From contig JAYUFR010000004.1 of assembly GCA_043738625.1 (NCBI GenBank), forward strand, positions 1 to 23,672: a stretch of DNA of 23,672 nt, read 5' to 3'. The stretch comes from JANYCD01 sp043738625. GTDB taxonomy: Bacteria; Pseudomonadota; Gammaproteobacteria; Burkholderiales; Rhodocyclaceae. Numbering within the stretch: position 1 is the first letter of the stretch; every line of letters begins with the position of its first letter. The notes beneath the pieces are model-generated. The model was not told the origin of the DNA and ran no database searches. It saw only the letters and a list, made by a program, of their open reading frames with translations. Below are positions 14,476 to 22,151 of the stretch, in pieces. The position numbers and the translations under genes were made by a program.

Positions 14476-15390
14476 TCAAACGTTGAACCCTGTCCACGGC
14501 AGGCGATAGCCGTTCTCGCACAGGCCGTAGCCGACGGTACCGTCAGTCTTGCGGTATTCCATGATCTGTTCGCACATGATGAAAGTGTCGAGCGAGAAGA
14601 ACCAGCGCAGCAATGGCTTGCTGGTGAACTCGTGGTGGCGGTCCTTGCCGTCAATGAATTTCCAGTGCGCCGAGGCAATGGAGAAGGTGTCCTCGGCATA
14701 CACCTCCTTCTCGTCAATGTGCTTGACCTGGAGCCACTCCTTGCCGTCGTGGTACATGCGCAGATAGGACGTCTCGTCCTTGGTTGATACGCCGCGCACG
14801 CCGGCGAAGGCGGTGCCGTCCTCGAACACCGGCCAAGCCAGGCGATAGGTCTTGAGGCCGTCCCAGTTACGGTTGCCGGCCGCGATGTCGCGGAAGCCGT
14901 TGCCGTCGATCTCGGTGCGAATGCCGCGCTGGGTGATGTGTCCGGTGACGCGCGACGTACCTTCAAGATGGACATGCGCCATGTCCTTGGCGAACGAGCT
15001 GGTCTTGTCGGCAGAGAGCTCGATGCAGTCGGCCAGCGGATGCAATTCGTCCCAGCAAAGGTCGACCGAGAAATCTTTATCCGAGAACAGGATGCGCGTT
15101 TTCTTCAGCGGTTCCACCGCGTGTACGTACATACCCGCGACCTTGATACCGTTCAGCGGCCGGTCGGTGCTGTGCGGCAGGTTCATGTTGACGCGATTGA
15201 AAATCGGCAGGCCGTCCTTGAAAAAGACGAACCAGGTGTTCATCTCCCTGCGGTTTTCCATGAAGCCGACGCGGATCAGCGCGGCAGTCTTGGTTTTCGG
15301 GTCGTAGAAATTGTAGTAAAAGCTTTGCCCCCAGAGTGGCAGGCTCGTGTCGGAAATCAGGCCTTCGTACTTTTCGAAATCGTTGCTCAT
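14476..15390 (-). CDS. AttH/CrtC-like lipocalin-type protein (DUF7064-like), copy 1
   Basis: A 304-residue cytoplasmic protein built mainly of beta strands. It resembles the large group annotated as hydroxyneurosporene-synthase (CrtC)/AttH-like or DUF7064/7065 proteins, which have two lipocalin-like halves. A mid-protein block GNGFRDIAAGNRNWDGL matches the TGHRDHSWGHRDW block of the second copy in this operon (18868-19809), so the two are distant paralogues. Known relatives hydrate double bonds of carotenoids, but most members are uncharacterised and often sit in terpenoid or steroid catabolic clusters. The ribosome site GGAGA lies five bases before the ATG. Hydration of a C=C bond in the pathway is a plausible but unproven role. 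The family name is from memory and moderately sure. Confidence 0.75.
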   Translation of the reverse strand: MSNDFEKYEGLISDTSLPLWGQSFYYNFYDPKTKTAALIRVGFMENRREMNTWFVFFKDGLPIFNRVNMNLPHSTDRPLNGIKVAGMYVHAVEPLKKTRILFSDKDFSVDLCWDELHPLADCIELSADKTSSFAKDMAHVHLEGTSRVTGHITQRGIRTEIDGNGFRDIAAGNRNWDGLKTYRLAWPVFEDGTAFAGVRGVSTKDETSYLRMYHDGKEWLQVKHIDEKEVYAEDTFSIASAHWKFIDGKDRHHEFTSKPLLRWFFSLDTFIMCEQIMEYRKTDGTVGYGLCENGYRLPWTGFNV

Positions 15391-15427
15391 ATAGTCTCCA
15401 TCATGTCGTGTGTTTTTTATTCAGTGG

Positions 15428-15826
15428 TCAATCGGCAAAGAACTCTTCGAAGGCGTGCTGATCGACCGGAATGGTTTGCCCTTCGGCCAGCTTTCCGTCG
15501 CGGAGGCGATAGAGGTAGGCCTGCTGGCTTTCGTAGCGGCGGCCATCAGGTCGCGAGCCGCTGACCTGGAGATACATCATGATGTTTTCGCCATCCGCCA
15601 GCACCACTTCCGGCTTGACCGTCATGCTTCCGCCGGTGAGCTGCTTGATCCGTTCGATCGCGCCGGCAAAGGCTGCGTAACCGCGATAAGTTCCGCTCAA
15701 CGTGGAGCGGCCGCGAATGGTGTAGACAATATCGTCGGTGACAAAGGTCGCGGCGGTCTTCAGGTCGTTGCGGTTGAAGGCCTCGAAAAAAGCCGTGAGG
15801 ACCTGGAGGCTGTCGTGGTTGGCCAT
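15428..15826 (-). CDS. NTF2-like / SnoaL-type protein
   Basis: A 132-residue protein with the cone-shaped NTF2-like fold typical of SnoaL cyclases, delta5-3-ketosteroid isomerase and limonene-epoxide hydrolase. The family start is clear: LQVLTAFFEAFNRNDLKTAATFVTD, followed by TYRGYAAFAGAIERI and a final ESQQAYLYRLRDGKLAEG. The ATG at 15826 is preferred over an in-frame GTG at 15844, since it places the first helix normally; neither has a strong ribosome site. In this operon a role as an isomerase or hydratase on a ring ketone or epoxide would fit. The catalytic Asp/Tyr set of ketosteroid isomerase cannot be assigned with confidence. It lies between a phosphotransferase gene and a lipocalin-type gene with gaps under 40 bases. 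Confidence 0.85.
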   Translation of the reverse strand: MANHDSLQVLTAFFEAFNRNDLKTAATFVTDDIVYTIRGRSTLSGTYRGYAAFAGAIERIKQLTGGSMTVKPEVVLADGENIMMYLQVSGSRPDGRRYESQQAYLYRLRDGKLAEGQTIPVDQHAFEEFFAD

Positions 15827-15860
15827 GGTCAATCGTGTCCACACAGTTGCCTGAACGTTT

Positions 15861-17063
15861 TCACAGAACTTCTTCCATTTTCACGCGCAGCAGCTCAACG
15901 ACCTGATAGGAGACGCCAAGCATCCAGCCCATCAGCACGTCGTGATGAGTCTTGCCGCACACGGCAATGCGGTACATTGTCGCCAGCGTGATGGCGACCA
16001 GCTTGTAGGTGTTGAGGATCGTGTAGTACTTCAGCGTCTCCGGATCGACCGACAGACCGGATGCCTTCTCGTAGGCAGCGTAGAACGCCTGCGCCGACAT
16101 GAAGCCGCCGACCAGGAAGGTCTTGCCGTGGTCAAGGTGGGTACCGAAGATCGGCATTGCTGCATAGGCCAGATCCTCGTGGCGATCGCCGAGGTGCCCC
16201 AGTTCCCAGTCGAGGATCGCGCTGATCCTGTTGTCTTGCTCGGTATAGAGGAAGTTGCCGGTGCGGTAGTCGCCGTGGAGGATGGAAATGCGCTCCGTCT
16301 TCGGCATGTGCTCGCGTAGCCACGCCATGGTGAGACGCATCAGCGGAATATCTTCGTTAACGTCCTCCTCCCAGATGCGTTCCCACCAGTTGAGTTGCCA
16401 CTCAACTGCCTGGGTGCCCAGGGCCGGCGCCGCCATGGTACTGAGGTCGACAGTACGCCAGTCGCGGGTATGAATTTTCGCCAGACAGTCCACGAACTGG
16501 GCGCCGAGAATCGGACGCAGCGAGGGTGGGAAAAAAGGCCCGAGACCGGCGGAAAGGTCCGGCGGCAGGTTGGTCGGCTTGGTGACGCCAGTGATGAAGC
16601 CGCAGACGATGGCCGGATAGGGGAAGTACTTGCCGTCCTCGTCCACCCAATACACCTCCGGTACCGGAACGATGCCGTCGAAGGCCTTGATGATCTGATA
16701 TTCCCTTAGTCGGCTGGCTTCGGCCGTGGACTCGGCGGGCTCCATGCGCAGCACCATGGAACGCGTGGTGCGGCCGACGCCTGCCAGATTCCAGGTCAAC
16801 TCGAAGGCCATGTGCACCTTGGAGGCGCCGCCGACCAGCCAGCGCGGGTTGGCGATTTCGAAGGCGTCTTTCAGTTGTACTTCGAGAAACGCCCGCATTG
16901 CCTTGACCAGCGTTTCCAGCGGCATCTGCTTGTAAGGCGGACCGGCGCGGCGTTGCAGCTTGCGCACGAGAACGCGATCTACGGTCGGCTCGCAGGGAAA
17001 TTTCTGCCGCAGCTCGGAGATCCATTCCGCCGACGGGTGATTCTTGTCTACGGTAATTGTCAT
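15861..17063 (-). CDS. APH-like phosphotransferase family protein, copy 1
   Basis: A 400-residue protein with an aminoglycoside-phosphotransferase-type kinase fold. The catalytic loop HGDYRTGNFL (Asp265) and the metal-binding ILDWELGHLGD (Asp285) are intact, and the ATP-lobe Lys/Arg region reads TRSMVLRMEP. Despite the fold name, members in catabolic operons are not resistance enzymes. Relatives such as the ACAD10/ACAD11 kinase domains phosphorylate 4-hydroxyacyl-CoAs so that the hydroxyl can be eliminated. The ATG at 17063 (AGGA close upstream) is preferred over a TTG at 17078 and gives the same N-terminus length as the second copy. It shares most of its sequence with the protein at 19869-21068. 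A hydroxyl-activating kinase step on the pathway compound is inferred. Confidence 0.9.
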   Translation of the reverse strand: MTITVDKNHPSAEWISELRQKFPCEPTVDRVLVRKLQRRAGPPYKQMPLETLVKAMRAFLEVQLKDAFEIANPRWLVGGASKVHMAFELTWNLAGVGRTTRSMVLRMEPAESTAEASRLREYQIIKAFDGIVPVPEVYWVDEDGKYFPYPAIVCGFITGVTKPTNLPPDLSAGLGPFFPPSLRPILGAQFVDCLAKIHTRDWRTVDLSTMAAPALGTQAVEWQLNWWERIWEEDVNEDIPLMRLTMAWLREHMPKTERISILHGDYRTGNFLYTEQDNRISAILDWELGHLGDRHEDLAYAAMPIFGTHLDHGKTFLVGGFMSAQAFYAAYEKASGLSVDPETLKYYTILNTYKLVAITLATMYRIAVCGKTHHDVLMGWMLGVSYQVVELLRVKMEEVL

Positions 17064-17089
17064 TGTTCCTGTGTTCAATAATTAAACGA

Positions 17090-17371
17090 CTAAGCTCTCG
17101 CGAACCAGAATCCGGCCAGGACTATTCCCGGGAACACCACGACCCAGGCTTCGAAAAACAGGCGCCACTTGATCGGGGCATCTTTCAGTTCCATGAAGTG
17201 GATCATCACCAGCCGCACCTTGACGGCGGCGATGACCAGGATCGCGGCAGTGGCAATCATGGATGTCGATGCACCGCTCTTCAGCCACCAGGTGCTGGCG
17301 CAGGTTGCAAGCATCAATACCATCCACACGAACGTTACGGGACTTAACCAGAGCGCCCTCAGTTGCGTCAT
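17090..17371 (-). CDS. Cytochrome c oxidase subunit IV-like (NorF/CoxIV-type) membrane protein
   Basis: A 93-residue protein with three membrane helices (about 11-30, 36-56 and 70-90). The middle segment AAVKVRLVMIHFMELKDAP is the hallmark of the prokaryotic cytochrome-oxidase subunit IV family, which includes NorF of nitric oxide reductase loci. It follows the subunit III-like gene with its ATG three bases after that stop codon and its ribosome site GAGGTGA inside the end of that gene, so the two are translationally linked. Subunits I and II are absent from the window. It most likely forms a small complex with subunit III and perhaps the six-helix protein upstream. Confidence 0.88.
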   Translation of the reverse strand: MTQLRALWLSPVTFVWMVLMLATCASTWWLKSGASTSMIATAAILVIAAVKVRLVMIHFMELKDAPIKWRLFFEAWVVVFPGIVLAGFWFARA

Positions 17372-17374
17372 TGG

Positions 17375-17959
17375 TCACCTCATCAAATACAGCAGGGGAA
17401 ACAGAACAACCCAAAGCAGATCGACCATGTGCCAGTAGGTGGCACCGCTTTCAAGACCCACGACGTTATGGCTTCCGTAAGCGCCTGCGCGCGCCTTCTT
17501 CCACAGAACGAAGAGCATCACGGTACCGGCGATGACGTGCAGGAAGTGGATGCCCGTCAGGATGAAGTAGTACATGAAGAAGTCGTTGGTCAGCATCGAA
17601 ATACCGTGGCTGAACTTCTCCGTGTATTCCACCACCTTGATCGAACAGAAAGCCAGGCCACAGAAGCCGGCAAGCGCGAGCAGATGCGGCACCAGCTTGA
17701 TGCGATTCATCTTGGCCGCATGCACGGCGAGCACGACGAACCAGCTGCTGGTGAGCAGGATCAGGGTATTGATCCCGCCATAGTTGAAATTGAGCGCCTG
17801 CTGGGAGAGATTGTAGAGATCGAGGTTCTTGCTGCGTCCAACGACGAAGGATGAAAAAAACAGGCCGAACATCAGCATGTCGGCCCCGACAAAAATCCAG
17901 ACGCCCGGGTCTCCCGGCAGGCGTCTGGTTTTTGTTGTCAAGGATGATGACATTTCCAT
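17375..17959 (-). CDS. Haem-copper oxidase subunit III-like (NorE-type) membrane protein
   Basis: A 194-residue protein with about five membrane helices, near the length of NorE rather than the 260-residue classical subunit III. Family signatures are GDPGVWIFVGADMLMFGLF near the start, TGIHFLHVIAGTVML around 135-149 and YWHMVDLLWVVLFPLLYL at the end. These match the carboxylate/His-containing conserved positions of subunit III. Subunit III normally stabilises the oxygen-reducing subunit I; NorE is implicated in nitric oxide reduction efficiency, but no norC or norB is seen here. A second ATG at 17953 is possible, as neither start has a clear ribosome site. It sits inside a catabolic operon rather than with respiratory genes, which is noteworthy. 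Confidence 0.88.
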   Translation of the reverse strand: MEMSSSLTTKTRRLPGDPGVWIFVGADMLMFGLFFSSFVVGRSKNLDLYNLSQQALNFNYGGINTLILLTSSWFVVLAVHAAKMNRIKLVPHLLALAGFCGLAFCSIKVVEYTEKFSHGISMLTNDFFMYYFILTGIHFLHVIAGTVMLFVLWKKARAGAYGSHNVVGLESGATYWHMVDLLWVVLFPLLYLMR

Positions 17960-17977
17960 TCTTGTTTCGTGCGCTTA

Positions 17978-18784
17978 TTATCTCGTTGCGGCTCTCGCCA
18001 GTGCGGCGACTTCTTCCTGTTGCAGGCGGTTGATGGCCCCGAACATGTGATAGCTGAGGATCAGCACCCAGAAGAACCAGCTCCCAAGCGCAACCCAGTA
18101 ACCGACAAAACCGCTCCAGGCAAATGGGCCAGTGTAGAAAAAGGGCAGGAAAGACAAGGGAATGATGGCGACCGCGCTGAAAATCGAGTACCAGGCTACC
18201 CACTTCGGAATCAATGGCTTGGTGCGCCGATCGATGAGGAAGACATAACCCAGCGCCAGTTCCTGCAAGGTCGTGGCCCAGTAGGTGGTGTCGAAGAAGA
18301 ACCAGCCGAACTCATGCAGGGCGCGCACGATTTCCGGCGTCCTTTCCTCGATGTGATAGGCCGCTGCCATCCAGGCCGAAGCGCCGACGAGGCCGATCAC
18401 GGCGGTGATGACGCCGCCCATCTGCTCGATCACCGCGATCACGCTGTCGGGGCCGTCGATCTTGATCATGACGCGGGATATGACCGCGCTCCAGACGAAG
18501 TAGAACGGGCAGATGATGACGCTGATGGTCATGCCGAAGCGGATGCGCAGGCTGTGCTCGGTGTAGTAAGCAAACAGGTCGTTGATGGGCATGCCCGGTT
18601 CATTGGGGGGAATGCCGACGCCAAGGTATCCCCATCCGACAAGCTGTCCGAACAGGAAGATCATTCCGCCCCAGGCGGCAAGTCGCCAAACGTCGTATTT
18701 CTGTTTGGGCGTGCGGGCCCTGGCCATTGGCGGGGCGACGTAATCGTCGTCATGTGGAATTGCGCCGACGGTAGTAGTACTCAT
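17978..18784 (-). CDS. Six-helix membrane protein of unknown function
   Basis: A 268-residue integral membrane protein that I do not recognise. A polar N-terminus of about 30 residues precedes six hydrophobic segments (about 33-55, 80-105, 117-146, 160-183, 193-213 and 217-247). Tyr, Trp and Phe are frequent in the later helices. His-containing segments include AAYHIEERTP, RALHEFGWFFF and LSYHMFGAINR; these might ligate a metal or haem, but the pattern is not a known haem-copper subunit. The ribosome site GAGGAGAAAG lies just before the ATG at 18784. The gene is followed within 20 bases by the subunit III- and IV-like genes, so the three probably form one membrane unit. It could be an unusual oxidase core, quinol-interacting subunit or transporter; none can be shown. 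Confidence 0.8.
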   Translation of the reverse strand: MSTTTVGAIPHDDDYVAPPMARARTPKQKYDVWRLAAWGGMIFLFGQLVGWGYLGVGIPPNEPGMPINDLFAYYTEHSLRIRFGMTISVIICPFYFVWSAVISRVMIKIDGPDSVIAVIEQMGGVITAVIGLVGASAWMAAAYHIEERTPEIVRALHEFGWFFFDTTYWATTLQELALGYVFLIDRRTKPLIPKWVAWYSIFSAVAIIPLSFLPFFYTGPFAWSGFVGYWVALGSWFFWVLILSYHMFGAINRLQQEEVAALARAATR

Positions 18785-18867
18785 GATCTTTCTCCTCTAG
18801 GTTGATTGCCTAAACAAAGCCCTTGTGTTGCGGGACTCAACAAATTCACACTTCAAAAACCGACTGC

Positions 18868-19809
18868 TCACTCGCTGCGACTTGACATGTAATCGATGTA
18901 CGACCGTGGCCAGCACATTTCCAGCCATCCGGAACCGGATGCGCCGTCGATTTCGACGGACATGCCGGATTCATTCATGACCGTATCCGCCCTGACGGGG
19001 AAGGCGAAAAAGGCAAAGGTCTTGGCATGGACATTGACCGTTCGCCCCGCCGCGTCGCGCACCACGGCCTTGAAGGATTTCTGCTTGAGGGCCAGGTCGC
19101 GTTCGTAATCGAAATCAACCGAAGTGACCTCGGACACGATTCCATCCTTGTAGATGTAACCGCGCAGATGGACGATGCCTTCGGAATGGATTTCGAAGAA
19201 ATGTACCGCCAGGTCTGGACCGGCTTGTCCTTCGAACCAGCGCCAGTGCTGGATCGCCGGCCAGTCGCGGTGGCCCCAGGAATGGTCGCGGTGCCCCGTG
19301 TATTCGAAAGGAATGACACGGCCGTCGATGGTCACCGCACCCTTGACCAGTCCGCTTTGCTCGAAGCGGTTGTCGGCGATCATGTTGGGACAGCCATCGC
19401 GGTGCCCGCCGTAGGCGTAGGCCGGATGAATCGCATCGAAGCGGAGATCGACCGCGACGCGCTTGCCCTGAAAGGTCACGTCAGCCGATTCCAGCGTCAT
19501 GTTTTGACGCATGTGCATGCCGCCCACCCTCCAGTCGTCGAAATTCATCTCGCTCGGCACGACGACACCATCCTGGATTTCGAAGATGTGGCCTTCCTCG
19601 CCGATGGCGGGGCCGAACAGGCAGCACATGGCACCGGCATTGTTCTCGGCGTCCACCCAGGTGTAGAGAAAAATCGTGACACCCTCCTTGGGCAGCACCA
19701 CCGCATAGGGAATCGACTCGCGGCCGCCGTTCTTGCGCAACACGTGGCGTCCATCGTCCGCCAACTTCGGCAGCATGCGCTTCTCGATCTGAATCTGGTC
19801 AAACTTCAT
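18868..19809 (-). CDS. AttH/CrtC-like lipocalin-type protein (DUF7064-like), copy 2
   Basis: A 313-residue, beta-rich cytoplasmic protein and distant paralogue of the product of 14476-15390. The conserved centre is EYTGHRDHSWGHRDW followed by IQHWRWFEGQ, where His, Arg, Asp and Trp residues recur, as in the CrtC/AttH-like group. Other blocks are SIPYAVVLPKEGVTIFLYTW and AIHPAYAYGGHRDG. The ATG at 19809 is chosen because AAGGAG lies nine bases upstream; the frame is open to 19851 without a better site. It ends 83 bases before the six-helix membrane gene, the largest gap in this half of the operon. Whether it hydrates, isomerises or just binds a terpenoid-like compound is unknown. Confidence 0.75.
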   Translation of the reverse strand: MKFDQIQIEKRMLPKLADDGRHVLRKNGGRESIPYAVVLPKEGVTIFLYTWVDAENNAGAMCCLFGPAIGEEGHIFEIQDGVVVPSEMNFDDWRVGGMHMRQNMTLESADVTFQGKRVAVDLRFDAIHPAYAYGGHRDGCPNMIADNRFEQSGLVKGAVTIDGRVIPFEYTGHRDHSWGHRDWPAIQHWRWFEGQAGPDLAVHFFEIHSEGIVHLRGYIYKDGIVSEVTSVDFDYERDLALKQKSFKAVVRDAAGRTVNVHAKTFAFFAFPVRADTVMNESGMSVEIDGASGSGWLEMCWPRSYIDYMSSRSE

Positions 19810-19868
19810 TCGTGGCTGCTCCTTCAAATGTCCTTGTGTCCACGACGCCAACGCGTCGCTGCTTGAAA

Positions 19869-21068
19869 CTACATGACTTCTTCCATGCGGGTGCGCAACA
19901 TTTCCATCATCGGGTAGGACACACCGATCAGCCAGGCCATCAGGATGTCGTGATGGGTCTTGCTGCCGGACGAGATGCGATACATGGTTCCCACCGCAAG
20001 GGTGACCAGCTTGTAGAGCCCCATGATGTAGTAATACTCGATGCGTTTTCGATCCACCGACAGGCCCGAGAGCTTTTCGTAGGCGGCGAAGAACTCGTCT
20101 TCCGGCAACAGGCCGCCCACCAGGAAAGTTTTCCCATCGTTGATGTAGTGGCCGAACAGCGGCATCGCCGTATACGCCAGATCCTCGTGACGGTCGCCCA
20201 AATGACCGAGTTCCCAGTCGAGGATGGCACTGATCTTGTTGTCGTGTTCGGTGTAGAGAAAATTGCCGGCGCGATAGTCACTGTGGATCATCGATATCTG
20301 TTCCGCCGAGGGAATGTTCTCCCGCAGCCAGGCCATGGTGAGGCGCAGCAGGGGGATGTCTTCGTGAATATCTTCTTCGTAGACGCGTTCCCAGTAATTC
20401 AATTGCCACTCGGCGGCCTGGGTGCCGAGTGCCGGCGCGTCCAGCGTCGGCAAATCTGCCTTGCGCCAGTCCATGGTGTGGATTTTCACCAAACCTTCAA
20501 CGAACTGCGCACCCAGGATCGGGCGCAGCACGGTGCCGAAATTGGTACCAAACCCCGAGGCAAGATCGGGAGGCATATCGGTCGGCTTGGTGACCCCGTT
20601 AATGAAGCCGCAGATCAGGGCCGGATAGGGAAAATACTTGCCCTCGTCGTCGACCCAATACACGGCGGGAACCGGCACCACGCCATCGAAAGCCTTGATG
20701 ATCTGGAACTCGCGCAGGCGGCTGGTTTCGGCGGTCGACGCGGCGGGCTCCATGCGCAGCACCATGGATCGCGTGGTGCGGCCGACACCGGCCAGATTCC
20801 AGGTCAGCTCGAAGGCCATGTGAATCTTCGATGCGCCACCCACCAGCCAGCGCGGGTTGGCAATTTCGAACGGGTCTTTCAACTCTGCGGCCAGCATTTC
20901 CTGCACGCCTGCCACCAGCGTTTCCAGCGGCATCTGTTTGTAAGGCGGCCCGGTACGGTGCTGCAGCTTGCGCGTCAGCACGCGGTCTACCGTCGACTCG
21001 CAAGGAAACTTTTGCCGCAGTTGGGCAATCCACTCCGCCGTCGGACGATTCTTATCCAGGGTCTGCAT
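19869..21068 (-). CDS. APH-like phosphotransferase family protein, copy 2
   Basis: A 399-residue paralogue of the product of 15861-17063, nearly the same length and alike over its whole span, with long identical stretches such as PPYKQMPLETLV and FEIANPRWLVGGASK. The catalytic loop reads HSDYRAGNFL with Asp264, so the usual Gly after His is Ser; the metal site ILDWELGHLGD (Asp284) is intact. Activity is probably kept because the Ser change is tolerated in some relatives. The ATG at 21068 overlaps the stop of the alcohol dehydrogenase gene by one base (TGATG), so translation is coupled. As with copy 1, phosphorylation of a hydroxylated pathway intermediate is inferred from ACAD10/11-type relatives; it is not a resistance gene. 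Confidence 0.9.
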   Translation of the reverse strand: MQTLDKNRPTAEWIAQLRQKFPCESTVDRVLTRKLQHRTGPPYKQMPLETLVAGVQEMLAAELKDPFEIANPRWLVGGASKIHMAFELTWNLAGVGRTTRSMVLRMEPAASTAETSRLREFQIIKAFDGVVPVPAVYWVDDEGKYFPYPALICGFINGVTKPTDMPPDLASGFGTNFGTVLRPILGAQFVEGLVKIHTMDWRKADLPTLDAPALGTQAAEWQLNYWERVYEEDIHEDIPLLRLTMAWLRENIPSAEQISMIHSDYRAGNFLYTEHDNKISAILDWELGHLGDRHEDLAYTAMPLFGHYINDGKTFLVGGLLPEDEFFAAYEKLSGLSVDRKRIEYYYIMGLYKLVTLAVGTMYRISSGSKTHHDILMAWLIGVSYPMMEMLRTRMEEVM

Positions 21069-22120
21069 CACGGTCGGACGAGAACCTTGACGGCGCCACG
21101 GGTCTTGTCATCAGCCAGTTCGAAGGCACCGCGGATGTCGCTCAGCGGCACCTCGTGGGTGATTAATTTTTGCAGGGGCAGCCGGCCCGAAGCCATCATC
21201 TCGATGGCGAACTCGTAGTCGGTGCGCAGCCCGACCTGGCCGTAGGCCAGCGCGTACATGAAATTGATTTCCTTGAACACGGCAGCCCACGAGTCGATCT
21301 TGGTCGCCACCTCCCACAGGCCCAGCACAACTACGGTGCCGCGCGGGCGGACGATGGTCGCCGCTTGTTCCAGCGTATTGGCGTTGCCGCCCACGGTTTC
21401 GACGACGATGTCGGCGCCGCCGTCCACATGCGACAGCACCTGCTCCACTGCATCCTTGTCAGTGCTGCGCACGACGACATCCGCGCCGAATTCACGGGCG
21501 AACTTTTCCTGCTGGTCGTACTTCGCGGTGACGATCACCTTGCCGGCGCCGAGAATCTTGGCCACGGCCGCAGCGACGATGCCGACCACGCCGGCGCCAA
21601 GCACCACCACTCGCTCACCGCCGCGCAGGCCGAGCCGGCGCAAGGCGGCGACCGGCGTGGCCGCCGGTTCGATGATGGCCGCGGCATGGGTCTCGATGGA
21701 ATCGGGCAGGACGTAGAGCCCCTTTTCGCCGAACTTGATGTAATCAACAAAGCCGGGCGTGACGAAATCGCCGCGGCCAGGACACACGCCAAATGCGCCA
21801 GAAGAACAGTAGGGGCAACGCCCGCAACTGGTACTGTGGAACTGGTCGACGGCGACACGATCACCCGGCTTGAGCTTGCGGATATTTTTTCCGGCCTCGA
21901 CCACGACACCGCCGTACTCGTGGCCACCGGCACCGATAATCGGAAACGGCCACAGCTTGGTCGGGCGCTCCGCGCCGCGCCACCAGTGCAGGTTGCTGCC
22001 GCAAACGCCGATGCCTTCGGTCTTGATGATGACGCTGTCTGCGTCAACTTCGGGCCGGTCGACTTCCTCAATCTCGATTTGTCGCGGCCCACGCATGATT
22101 GCCGATCTCATCTTGGCCAT
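21068..22120 (-). CDS. Zinc-dependent alcohol dehydrogenase (MDR family)
   Basis: A 350-residue medium-chain dehydrogenase. Catalytic zinc ligands are visible as Cys40 in GVCGSNLH, His67-Glu68 in GAGGHEYGG, and Glu151 in IIEPAATP. The structural zinc site uses Cys99, Cys102, Cys105 and Cys113 in the lobe loop. The Rossmann motif GAGVVG (175-180) binds NAD(P). It is closest by eye to threonine/sorbitol/2,3-butanediol-type dehydrogenases that oxidise secondary alcohols. The ribosome site GAGGAG lies eight bases before the ATG; the gene starts 31 bases after the SDR stop. In this operon it likely oxidises an alcohol of the substrate to ketone or aldehyde, in parallel or sequence with the two SDRs. 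Confidence 0.93.
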   Translation of the reverse strand: MAKMRSAIMRGPRQIEIEEVDRPEVDADSVIIKTEGIGVCGSNLHWWRGAERPTKLWPFPIIGAGGHEYGGVVVEAGKNIRKLKPGDRVAVDQFHSTSCGRCPYCSSGAFGVCPGRGDFVTPGFVDYIKFGEKGLYVLPDSIETHAAAIIEPAATPVAALRRLGLRGGERVVVLGAGVVGIVAAAVAKILGAGKVIVTAKYDQQEKFAREFGADVVVRSTDKDAVEQVLSHVDGGADIVVETVGGNANTLEQAATIVRPRGTVVVLGLWEVATKIDSWAAVFKEINFMYALAYGQVGLRTDYEFAIEMMASGRLPLQKLITHEVPLSDIRGAFELADDKTRGAVKVLVRP

Positions 22121-22151
22121 TGGCGCTCTCCTCTGTTGGATGTTGTTGACT

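Noticed and set aside
17090..17959. Nitric oxide reductase locus (norEF)
   Set aside because: Only NorE/NorF-type proteins are present; no norC, norB, norQ or norD in the window.
15861..21068. Aminoglycoside resistance phosphotransferases
   Set aside because: The fold is shared, but length, duplication and catabolic operon context fit the acyl-CoA/hydroxyl kinase-type relatives.
19812..21218. Long plus-strand open frame of about 468 codons
   Set aside because: It lies antisense to the kinase and lipocalin-type genes, whose conserved motifs are clear; its translation shows no motif and is rich in His/Arg/Gly as expected for a GC-rich shadow frame.
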